This document shows, piece after piece, positions 1-6,648 of a DNA stretch of 33,658 nt (position 1 is its first letter; every line of letters starts with the position of its first letter). Made by a program: the position numbers and the translations under genes. The notes beneath the pieces are model-generated. The model saw nothing but the letters and a program-made list of their open reading frames with translations, did not search any database and had not been told where the DNA came from. The DNA is from Phycisphaerales bacterium (lineage in GTDB: Bacteria > Planctomycetota > Phycisphaerae > UBA1845). The stretch is taken from the NCBI GenBank assembly GCA_020639095.1, contig JACKHH010000033.1, positions 1-33,658 on the forward strand, given 5' to 3'.

Positions 1-110
1 AGCCCGATGGGTACGAACCCGAGCACCAAAGGCTCAGCCGTGTCCCACCACCAGAAGTCCTGGTGCACCAGCATCAGCAGGACGATCAATGCATAGATTA
101 GCTTTCTCAT
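1..110 (-). CDS. DUF3311-like small membrane protein (3' end outside window)
   Basis: Only the first 36 codons are present, reading leftward from an ATG at 110. The visible peptide begins MRKLIYALIVLLMLVHQDFW and continues with WWDTAEPLVLGFVPIG. A hydrophobic first helix, an HQDFWWW stretch, and a second segment starting with GFVPIG match the DUF3311 family of roughly 60-90-residue inner-membrane proteins. These genes usually sit next to sodium:solute symporter genes, so a symporter is expected just left of the window; that is inference. No strong Shine-Dalgarno sequence is visible upstream. It lies 135 nt downstream of the halogenase-like gene on the same strand, with a palindrome in between, so it may be a separate transcription unit. 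Confidence 0.72.
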   Translation of the reverse strand, partial: MRKLIYALIVLLMLVHQDFWWWDTAEPLVLGFVPIG

Positions 111-174
111 TGATTGTGAAATCCCAAAATCCCGTGCCACCCGCGGAGGAACCCTCGACTCCCGGCAGTTCGAC

Positions 175-224
175 GTGGGACCGGCTTTCGAGCCGGTCAA
201 GACCGGTTGGAAAACCGGTCCCAC
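175..224. repeat. 50-nt compound palindrome
   Basis: The outer arms GTGGGACCGG (175-184) and CCGGTCCCAC (215-224) are perfectly complementary. Inside are two smaller hairpin-forming blocks, CCGGCTTTCGAGCCGG and ACCGGTTGGAAAACCGGT. It lies between the halogenase-like gene and the DUF3311 gene, both on the minus strand. No T-run follows on either side, so a plain intrinsic terminator is unlikely. A REP-like or transcript-stabilising element is more plausible. Confidence 0.8.
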
Positions 225-245
225 ATGCCATCAGTGTCCTCAAGA

Positions 246-1505
246 TCAGCCCTGGTCGGTCGTGCTTTCGACTGCTTGCTCGTCGGCGGACATCGCCGCA
301 AAGATGGCGTCGACCTCGTCGTTGAAGACGTCGCCCACGAGAATCCGCACCAGATTGTCGTGGTGCTCCGGATGCCGCCGCAAGAACTGCGCGAAACTGA
401 ACCCGCGATCGTAGAAGCGATCCACCAACTTGCGGATCGACTTCATCCCGCCGCGAAGCTCGTCCTCGAAGCGCCCCAAACGATCAGCCGATATGTCGTT
501 CGCGTTCAGTGCGTCATGAATCGCATCGGCGGCGTGCTCGCCCATACGCAGCGCCAGCATCACGCCCGACGAATACACCGGATCGAGAAAACCATAAGCA
601 TCGCCGCAAAGCACCCAACCGTCACCGGCCATCCGCCGCGCAAGATAGGAGAAATCGCGCGTCACGTAAATCCTGCCGACCTGTTTCGCGTCCGCCAGGC
701 GGCGCTCCGCGCCGGGGCATTTTGCGATTTCAGCCTCCAGTGTCGCTTGCGGGTTGTCGCCGCGTCCGGTGAAGAGGTACTCCGGCGGTGCGACGACCCC
801 GACGCTGGTGATATCGTTCGCGAGTGGGATGAACCAGAACCAACCCTCACGATCGGCAGTGTGGATGATGATCGTCGCGCCCGAGTTGCGACCTTCGTCG
901 CGCTGGGCGCCCTGGTAGTATGCGTAGATTGCGCCGTTGCGGAGTACTTCGTCGTTTTGTTTGATGCCGAGCTGCCGCGCAAGCAGCGTATCCTGACCGC
1001 TGGCGTCAACCACGACCTTGGCGGCGATCTCACACTCCTTGCCGTCGATGATCGCACAGACGCCGACCGCACGCAGGCCTTCAAACACAACGCGCGTCAC
1101 GCGGACACCGGAGCGTACATCGGCACCGTGTTCGCGCGCGTTTTCGAGCATCATTTCATCAAAGCGATCGCGCGGCACCTGCCAGGTGGTCGAGCTAGGC
1201 ACCGGTCGCCAGTCGTTGAAGAAGAACGGCGCGGAATCCTTACCCGAAGCGGAGACGAACTGCACGCTTTCTTTGCGCGGGAAGTCGCTGGCCGTTAGCT
1301 TGTCGAGCATGCCGATGCGCTCGAACGTGTGGTACGTTTGCGGCATCAGCGATTCGCCGATGTGGTGACGCGGGAAGGTGTCGCGTTCGAGCACGAGCAC
1401 GCGCCGGCCATGCTGTGCGAGAATGGTCGCCGCCGTCGCACCGGCGGGCCCGCCACCGATCACGACGACGTCGTATGCTTCGCTACGGGATTTCTCTGCG
1501 ATCAT
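246..1505 (-). CDS. Flavin-dependent halogenase-like FAD enzyme
   Basis: A 419-residue FAD enzyme of the tryptophan-halogenase/geranylgeranyl-reductase fold. Visible motifs are the dinucleotide-binding GGGPAG (17-22), GESLMP (50-55), a lysine in FPRKESVQF (K78) where flavin-dependent halogenases of the CmlS/PltA type carry the catalytic Lys, the halogenase signature WFWFIP (222-227), the FAD motif GD (301-302) and DPVYSSGV (308-315). WxWxIP together with the Lys favours halogenase over monooxygenase or reductase, but relatives of unknown reaction share these motifs. The ATG at 1505 is preferred over a TTG at 1511 because AGAG lies six bases upstream of it. It is separated from the chorismate-lyase gene by 189 nt holding a palindrome pair. 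Its predicted substrate, a 4-hydroxybenzoate-derived phenol, is inferred from that neighbour. Confidence 0.8.
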   Translation of the reverse strand: MIAEKSRSEAYDVVVIGGGPAGATAATILAQHGRRVLVLERDTFPRHHIGESLMPQTYHTFERIGMLDKLTASDFPRKESVQFVSASGKDSAPFFFNDWRPVPSSTTWQVPRDRFDEMMLENAREHGADVRSGVRVTRVVFEGLRAVGVCAIIDGKECEIAAKVVVDASGQDTLLARQLGIKQNDEVLRNGAIYAYYQGAQRDEGRNSGATIIIHTADREGWFWFIPLANDITSVGVVAPPEYLFTGRGDNPQATLEAEIAKCPGAERRLADAKQVGRIYVTRDFSYLARRMAGDGWVLCGDAYGFLDPVYSSGVMLALRMGEHAADAIHDALNANDISADRLGRFEDELRGGMKSIRKLVDRFYDRGFSFAQFLRRHPEHHDNLVRILVGDVFNDEVDAIFAAMSADEQAVESTTDQG

Positions 1506-1566
1506 TGACAACTCTACTTGATGCGACCCAGCCCGGCCTTGCCCGGATTACAACTTACCTTTCCCT

Positions 1567-1664
1567 GGGTGGCACTGACAAGCTTTGCTTGTCAGTGGGC
1601 GCTATCACGAGAACTTCAGTTACCCTTTGCCTCCACGGACAAGCAGAGCTTGTCCGTGCCACCC
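1567..1664. repeat. Paired palindromes in head-to-head arrangement (BIME-like)
   Basis: The element starts GGGTGGCACTGACAAGC and ends GCTTGTCCGTGCCACCC, so the ends are inverted. Each end is itself a hairpin: CACTGACAAGC-ttt-GCTTGTCAGTG on the left and CACGGACAAGC-aga-GCTTGTCCGTG on the right. The two hairpins differ at one base pair (T-A versus G-C), changed on both sides of the stem. A related element is at 31084-31163. It lies between the chorismate-lyase and halogenase-like genes and could affect read-through or mRNA processing. Confidence 0.85.
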
Positions 1665-1694
1665 ACAGTTCTTGCCCCATACTTTTGTGTTGCT

Positions 1695-2264
1695 TCAACT
1701 GATCAACTTGCGATCCGTGACGACTTCGAGCAGTTCGATCGCCGGTTCGCCTTCGCAGTGGATGATGCCGACCCGGCCATACGATTCGTCACCGCCCGCG
1801 AAGTGCGCCCCCATCGGCGCTCCGGCGGTGAACTTGAAGTACCAGCGCGGCTCGATGCGTCGCATGACCTCGTTCGTGATCAGGATCGCGCCCAACGGGA
1901 TTTCCCCAGCCAGGATGCCGTCGCGCACGCGTTCGCTCATGAAGCGGAGGTCCATCCGCACGACGCCGAACTCGACAACGTGCTCGGTGCCCGCGAGTTG
2001 CAGAAGAATGTTCCGGCTGTAGATCGTGCCCGAGGTTTCGTGGTGCAGCACGACAAGCTCGACCGGTTTGCCGTGGTAGTCCGCGAGTCGCCGCGTCATG
2101 TGCTCGGTGTGTACGAGCAGGTCGCGATAGGTCGGCGGCAGCGCGTCCGCGTCAACCGGATCGCAGCCCTCCACCGACATGCGCCCGTCGTAGAACCAGT
2201 CGCACAGCGATTGCAACGCCTCCTCGGCTGTGCGGCACTCCAGAATTCGCTGGGTATCAGCCAT
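1695..2264 (-). CDS. DUF98-type chorismate pyruvate-lyase (4-hydroxybenzoate synthase)
   Basis: A 189-residue cytosolic protein resembling the DUF98 chorismate lyases (Mycobacterium Rv2949c type), which turn chorismate into 4-hydroxybenzoate and pyruvate; UbiC belongs to the same fold. Supporting blocks are LLVHTEHMT (49-57), the strand-turn around SRNILL (R84), VEFGVVRMDL (97-106), PLGAIL (123-128) and RRIEPRWYFKF (about 135-145). R84 and E138 are the best candidates for the Arg and Glu that UbiC-fold enzymes use on the substrate; that assignment is inference. The start ATG overlaps the last base of the radical SAM stop codon (TAATG), indicating translational coupling. No other ubiquinone genes are visible, so the product probably feeds the surrounding pathway. 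Some relatives are annotated only as hypothetical. Confidence 0.75.
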   Translation of the reverse strand: MADTQRILECRTAEEALQSLCDWFYDGRMSVEGCDPVDADALPPTYRDLLVHTEHMTRRLADYHGKPVELVVLHHETSGTIYSRNILLQLAGTEHVVEFGVVRMDLRFMSERVRDGILAGEIPLGAILITNEVMRRIEPRWYFKFTAGAPMGAHFAGGDESYGRVGIIHCEGEPAIELLEVVTDRKLIS

Positions 2265-3589
2265 TACGTGTACCTGATGTTGCGAAACTCGGGTTCAAAA
2301 AACTGCGGCAGCAATCCATCGACGCGTAGCAGTCCGTCGCGCGTGAGGCGGACCTCCTCGCCCTCGACCTTGCCGTAGCCCTCGCGTTCGATCGCGGCGA
2401 AGGCGTCGGAAAACTCGCTGCGCACGTCGGTTTCAAACGCCTGCTGAAAATAGTTCGTGTCCAGCTTTCCGAGCTTGAGCTGGAGAATCAGCTCGCGAAT
2501 CAGAAGCTGCTTCTTCGTGGCGGGCAGCGCCCGCGACAAGGGCAACTCGCCGCGTTCGATGCTCGCGAGATAGGTTTCCCAACTGTCGAGGTTCTGGAAG
2601 TGAATCCCGCCGACGTGCGAGAATGACGCGACGCCCGTCCCCACCATGTCCGCGCCGTGCCACAGCGCGTCGCGATAGACAAATCCTGCATCCGGGCTCG
2701 GCTTCACCATAGTGTACGCGCTCGACACGACGTAACCGGCATCGGCGAAGCGCTGGAACGCGTAATCCACCCAGCGCCGCTTCGTCGCCCAGTCCGCGAC
2801 GGGAGCAGCCTCCCCGCTTTCGCGCGACTCGCGCACGATGACAGTGTTGTGCGGCAATTCCATCTGGTAGATTGTGAGGCTGTCGGGCGCGAGCGCGAGC
2901 GTGCGTTCGACGGTGTCGCGCCACTTGTCTTCCGTCTCACCGACCATCCCGGCGATGAGATCGACGTTGATCTGCTTGAAGCCGGCGTTCCGCGCCCAGT
3001 CGTAGGCTTTAAACACCTCAGCCGATCGGTGCGCTCTGCCGTTGATTTCGAGCACGTCGTCGTCAAGATGCTCGATGCCCAGGCTCACACGCGTCACGCC
3101 GATGCGTTTGATCGCCTGGAGTTTGCTTTCCTTGAGCGTGCCCGGTTCGCATTCGAAGGTGACTTCCTTCGCGGAATCCCAGGTCCAGTGCTCGTTGATG
3201 CGCCCGATGAGACGTTCGAGTTGATCGGCGCTGAGGTACGACGGCGTGCCCCCGCCGAAATAAACGAAATCGAACTGCCGGCCCGCGAATCTCGGCTGGT
3301 GTGCGTACATGCCGATTTCGGTGGCCAGCGCTTCCATGTAGTCGTCGATGTCGCGCGCGTTCTTGTCGGTGTAGACGCGAAAGTAGCAGAACTTGCAGCG
3401 CTTGCGACAAAACGGAATGTGCATGTAAAGACCAAGCTGCGGTGGGTCCGCGGGCGCGGGCTCGGCGAGCATCGAACGGACAGCCGGTACGTGCTCCGGT
3501 GACCACACCGAAAACGGCGGGTAGTTGGAGACAAAGTAACTCCCGGCCTCGGTGTTCTTCTTGCTGTCGTTGATGACGTCGAGTTCCAC
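2264..3589 (-). CDS. HemW-like radical SAM enzyme
   Basis: A 441-residue radical SAM protein of the HemN/HemW superfamily. The cluster-binding motif CRKRCKFC (C61, C65, C68, CX3CX2C) follows GLYMHIPF. Downstream are FVYFGGGTPSYLS, TFECEPGT, VSLGIEHLDDDVLEINGR, INVDLIAGMVGET and a HemN-like C-terminal domain. Members include coproporphyrinogen dehydrogenase, heme chaperones and class C radical SAM methylases. A 50-residue N-terminal segment (SNYPPFSVWSPEHV) precedes the core, which HemW lacks. The chosen GTG start at 3589 keeps that segment; the only longer start lies inside a duplicated intergenic repeat, and the first ATG would remove the segment. A GAAAGG lies 12 bases upstream, a rather long spacing. 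Coupling to the chorismate lyase argues for a biosynthetic step such as C-methylation or ring chemistry, not heme metabolism. The reaction cannot be assigned. Confidence 0.8.
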   Translation of the reverse strand: MELDVINDSKKNTEAGSYFVSNYPPFSVWSPEHVPAVRSMLAEPAPADPPQLGLYMHIPFCRKRCKFCYFRVYTDKNARDIDDYMEALATEIGMYAHQPRFAGRQFDFVYFGGGTPSYLSADQLERLIGRINEHWTWDSAKEVTFECEPGTLKESKLQAIKRIGVTRVSLGIEHLDDDVLEINGRAHRSAEVFKAYDWARNAGFKQINVDLIAGMVGETEDKWRDTVERTLALAPDSLTIYQMELPHNTVIVRESRESGEAAPVADWATKRRWVDYAFQRFADAGYVVSSAYTMVKPSPDAGFVYRDALWHGADMVGTGVASFSHVGGIHFQNLDSWETYLASIERGELPLSRALPATKKQLLIRELILQLKLGKLDTNYFQQAFETDVRSEFSDAFAAIEREGYGKVEGEEVRLTRDGLLRVDGLLPQFFEPEFRNIRYT

Positions 3590-3652
3590 GGCGAAGGAAG
3601 ACCTTTCGTAACACGCAGATACGCCAACAAGCTGCGGAAGCGCCGATGCAGT

Positions 3653-3831
3653 AGTAGGGTGGGCACTGCCCACCACCCGTTGAAGCAAATCGCTCAACGC
3701 AACAACAGTCCACAAGCCCCTCGTCCGGCGTCCGGTCCGGAACAGTAGGGTGGGCACTGCCCACCACCCGTTGAAGCAGATCGCTCAACGCAGCAACAGT
3801 CCACAAGCCCCTCGTCCGGCGTCCGGTCCGG
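3653..3831. repeat. Tandem duplication of an 88-nt palindromic repeat
   Basis: Two copies, 3653-3740 and 3744-3831, differ at only two positions and lie 91 nt apart. Each begins with TAGGGTGGGCACTGCCCACC, a palindrome (3658-3674 and 3749-3765), and ends with CGTCCGGCGTCCGGTCCGG. They lie upstream of the radical SAM gene on its transcribed side, so they would form part of its leader if transcription starts farther right. Confidence 0.9.
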
Positions 3832-4081
3832 GACTGACAGTATAACCGCTGCCCGCGCGGATTGCCCGAACGCACCGCACGCGTGTGCCTACATTTGCGC
3901 AACAGGTATGTAAGAACGTGTCAGGCGGCCCATATCCGAGCCGCAAGTGTCCGCGAGCGGACGGAAGGTGAGAAAGTGCGAAGGTGAGAAGGGGCGGTCA
4001 CCGGGAGCGAGCGTGCATCCATGGTCGCGGAAACGTACCGGTGTGCGTCGCGAATCCATTGCGTGTCGCCTGCGGTCGCGG
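3832..4081. other. Rest of intergenic region between alcohol dehydrogenase and radical SAM genes
   Basis: No gene is seen here. A TATACT box on the minus strand (3844-3839) could be the -10 of a promoter for the radical SAM gene, but no convincing -35 lies at the right spacing. A short GGTGAGAA-type repeat is at 3965-3994. With the 88-nt repeats, the 492-nt gap makes the radical SAM/chorismate-lyase pair a possible separate transcription unit. Confidence 0.35.
3965..3994. repeat. Short purine-rich GGTGAGAA repeat
   Basis: AAGGTGAGAAAGTGCG is followed directly by AAGGTGAGAAGGGG, giving two GGTGAGAA units 16 nt apart. The same unit recurs at 27271-27300 upstream of selA. Confidence 0.6.
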
Positions 4082-5233
4082 CTAGAGCGCCCGGCGGTAG
4101 ATGGTCGCCAGCGCGGCGGCGTCTACCGGGCGCGGGTTGAACTGCGCCGTCCACTGACTCGCAGCCGCCTCCGCGAGTTGGGGAATGTCCGCTTCCTTGA
4201 TGCCGTATTCGCCGAGTCTAGTCGCGACGTTCGCCCGGGCCAGCATCGCATCGACGAACGCCGCCAGCCGCTCCGCGTCGGGATCAATGACCGCGTAGGG
4301 ATTCTCGCCCCCCGCGGCGTTGAACCGAATCACGTGCGGCAGCATCACGCCCACCGCGACCCCATGCACCACCCCAAACCGCGCCGTCAGCGGATTTGCG
4401 CACGCGTGGGCTGCCCCCAACATGGAAAACTCAATCGCACAGCCCGCAAGGTGCGCCCCCAGGAGCATGTCCTGTCGAGCTGCGGCATCCTTGGGATTCT
4501 CCAACACCGTTGGCAGTGCACGCTCGATTCGCCGCCACGCAGCCTGGGTGAAGGCGCGCGACGTGTCGGTGCGCCGGGTCGTACCGGCAGTCTCGATCAC
4601 GTGGGCCAGTGCGTCGATCCCCGCTGCCGCCGCCACTTTCTTCGGAGCCGTCAGCGTCAGGTCGGGATCGAGAATCGCAACCCTCGGCCGCAGGCCACCT
4701 TCGCGCGGCAGTCGCCGGTCGCCACAGGCCATCTTCTGATGCGTCGCCGCATCGCTGATCAGCGCAAACGATTGTCCTTCGCTGCCCGTACCCGCCGTCG
4801 TGGGGATCGCGATCATCGGCAGCAGTGGCTCGCGGGGTTTGTCCTCGCCCCAATAGTCCTTGATCTCCCCACCGTTGGTCAGCAGCAGATTGATGCCCTT
4901 GGCGCAATCCATCGCGCTGCCACCGCCCAAGCCAATGATGAAATCGATCGCGTGCGCATGGGCAAACGCGAGACCGTCAGCCACTTGTTCGGTCGTTGGG
5001 TTTTCCGAAACGCCGTCGAACACCGCAACGTCCACGCCCGATGCGCGCAAACTCTCTACCGCACGTTCAACGTGACCCGCCTGGCGGATGCCGGGGTCTG
5101 TGACCAGCAGCACGCGATGCGCGCCGTGCTCGGACGCCGCATCACCCAGGCGCACAAGCGCTCCCGCGCCGGCGATAACCGTCACCGGCGAATGGCTCAG
5201 CACGTCCGGAAGCGCGGCATCCACGTCGCTCAT
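4082..5233 (-). CDS. Iron-containing alcohol dehydrogenase
   Basis: A 383-residue group III alcohol dehydrogenase, expected to interconvert an aldehyde and an alcohol with NAD(P)H. The nucleotide loop GLGGGSAMDCAKG and IPTTAGTGSE are clear. Metal ligands are seen in GIDALAHVIET and in FGVVHGVAVGVMLPHV, the usual His positions. The ATG at 5233 overlaps the stop of the preceding aldehyde dehydrogenase gene as ATGA, with GAGG nine bases upstream; an in-frame longer reading would overlap that gene heavily and is not needed. The family is normally 380-390 residues, which fits. In context it should reduce the aldehyde made by the two upstream genes to an alcohol, or oxidise it in reverse. Substrate identity is inferred only from neighbours. 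Confidence 0.92.
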   Translation of the reverse strand: MSDVDAALPDVLSHSPVTVIAGAGALVRLGDAASEHGAHRVLLVTDPGIRQAGHVERAVESLRASGVDVAVFDGVSENPTTEQVADGLAFAHAHAIDFIIGLGGGSAMDCAKGINLLLTNGGEIKDYWGEDKPREPLLPMIAIPTTAGTGSEGQSFALISDAATHQKMACGDRRLPREGGLRPRVAILDPDLTLTAPKKVAAAAGIDALAHVIETAGTTRRTDTSRAFTQAAWRRIERALPTVLENPKDAAARQDMLLGAHLAGCAIEFSMLGAAHACANPLTARFGVVHGVAVGVMLPHVIRFNAAGGENPYAVIDPDAERLAAFVDAMLARANVATRLGEYGIKEADIPQLAEAAASQWTAQFNPRPVDAAALATIYRRAL

Positions 5234-6648
5234 GCCGCCTCGATCTGGAACGCGCGTTGGCGATAGAGGTGTTCGAACAGGTTGCCTTCGTGCGGTTGGT
5301 CCCAACTGATCTGAAATGTGGGAATCGCACCAACGTTAAGCCGGTCTACGTGTGGGCTGTCCATCAGCGCCTTGATCAACGTTTGATCCTTCGTGATCGC
5401 GGTGACGATCAGCGACGGGCCGATGGTGCTCGGCATCTCCGCGGTCGGGCACTCGACGACCGACGCGTAGGGGAAGAGAAACTCGCGATTGGCCAAGGGG
5501 TGCTCGCGATCGCCGCACCAGATGAGCGCCGGCTGAAGGAATGCGCAACGCCCGATCCGCGCGAGTCGCGGCGTACCGCGATGCTTTTCCGCGAGATCGA
5601 CGGCTGATCCGTCGCGCAGGCCCTGCGTGATGGCTGCATCGATCTGCTCCGCCACCACCGGATTCGCGAAGGCCGCCAGCACCGCGTCGGGATCGTCCGT
5701 CGGCAACGCCTTGCGCTGCGCCAGCTTTTTGGCGACGGCGCCCGCGATCTTCGCGCCATGCTTCGGCGTCCAGATGGCTGAGCAGTTGATGCACGAGCGC
5801 CCGCCGTTGGCTTCGATCGAACCGACCATCACGTCGACGTATTTTTCCCAATCGTCCGCGGCATCCGCGCCGAGGATGATCTTGCTGTAGCCCGGGCCGT
5901 GGAGTTCAACGGCTGGGTCGTTTTCGTACGGTTTCACCGTCGCCCCACCGCCGAACAGCATCGAGCGATTCACGCTGCGCAGCAGTTCGCCCGCACCGCC
6001 GTGGTCCGTGGGATAAAATCCGAACGCCTCGCGCGGCACGCCCGCAGCCGCCAGCGCTTCAATCACGCGATACGGCGTCCAGGGTTCTTCGCGCCCGGGT
6101 TTGAGCACGATGGGGGCTTTGAGTACGGCCGCGGGAATCCACAGCGAATGCACGCCCGGCGAATTGCTCGGCAGGACGGCGCCGAAGATGCGGCCCTCGC
6201 GGTAGAAACTCAGCGTCCGCCCGTCGTGCTTGCCGTAACCGCTATCGAGAATCGACAGGTCGAATCCGCGCGTGAGGCCCGTCACCACCTCTTCGATATC
6301 GTCGAGCACCTTGTGGATTTTCTGCGCGTTGCGGCGGCAATAGCCGATGGGCATGCCCGTCGTCGCCGAGAGCTGCGTGATGTAGTCGTCGAAAGATTGC
6401 GCGCCGTCGCCGAGCGGCAACGTACCGCCGATGAACAGTTCCGCAGCCTTCCGCGTCATGTCCATCAACTCGCGTACGGTGAAACGCTCCAGCACGGCAT
6501 CGTTCATGCGCACAATGTCGCGCCGCAGCATGCCGCTGTTCGCCTGGCTCACCTGCGCCACCGGCTCGCCGGTCGCGTGATGCACGAGCGTCGTCTTCTC
6601 GACGCTTTCGTACGGTACGCCCTGACGCAGGATTGGGATATGCAGCAT
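5230..6648 (-). CDS. LuxC/GriC-like acyl reductase, aldehyde dehydrogenase superfamily
   Basis: A 472-residue aldehyde dehydrogenase-fold protein. It shows VLPSNSPGVHSLW (cofactor-binding region), FGGGATVKPY, ELHGPGYSKIIL around the usual Glu, and the nucleophile region NGGRSCINCSAI. It partners with the adenylating enzyme encoded immediately upstream, overlapping it by one base (TGATG). The pairing of a LuxE-like ligase with an aldehyde dehydrogenase-like reductase is that of GriD and GriC in grixazone biosynthesis, which reduce an aryl carboxylic acid to its aldehyde, and of LuxE and LuxC in luminescence. Given the chorismate lyase nearby, an aryl acid such as 4-hydroxybenzoate or a derivative is the most sensible substrate; that is inference. 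It could also be a plain aldehyde oxidiser. Confidence 0.82.
   Translation of the reverse strand: MLHIPILRQGVPYESVEKTTLVHHATGEPVAQVSQANSGMLRRDIVRMNDAVLERFTVRELMDMTRKAAELFIGGTLPLGDGAQSFDDYITQLSATTGMPIGYCRRNAQKIHKVLDDIEEVVTGLTRGFDLSILDSGYGKHDGRTLSFYREGRIFGAVLPSNSPGVHSLWIPAAVLKAPIVLKPGREEPWTPYRVIEALAAAGVPREAFGFYPTDHGGAGELLRSVNRSMLFGGGATVKPYENDPAVELHGPGYSKIILGADAADDWEKYVDVMVGSIEANGGRSCINCSAIWTPKHGAKIAGAVAKKLAQRKALPTDDPDAVLAAFANPVVAEQIDAAITQGLRDGSAVDLAEKHRGTPRLARIGRCAFLQPALIWCGDREHPLANREFLFPYASVVECPTAEMPSTIGPSLIVTAITKDQTLIKALMDSPHVDRLNVGAIPTFQISWDQPHEGNLFEHLYRQRAFQIEAA

Noticed and set aside
207..1298. Long plus-strand open frame of 363 codons
   Set aside because: It lies wholly antisense to the halogenase-like gene, shows no family motifs, and reflects the GC-rich codon pattern of the real gene.
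2264..3589. hemW/hemN gene symbol for the radical SAM protein
   Set aside because: The extra N-terminal segment and biosynthetic neighbours make a heme role unsafe to assign.
3947..5266. Long plus-strand open frame of 439 codons
   Set aside because: It is antisense to the alcohol dehydrogenase, which has clear metal and nucleotide motifs; the translated antisense product is Arg-rich and motif-free.
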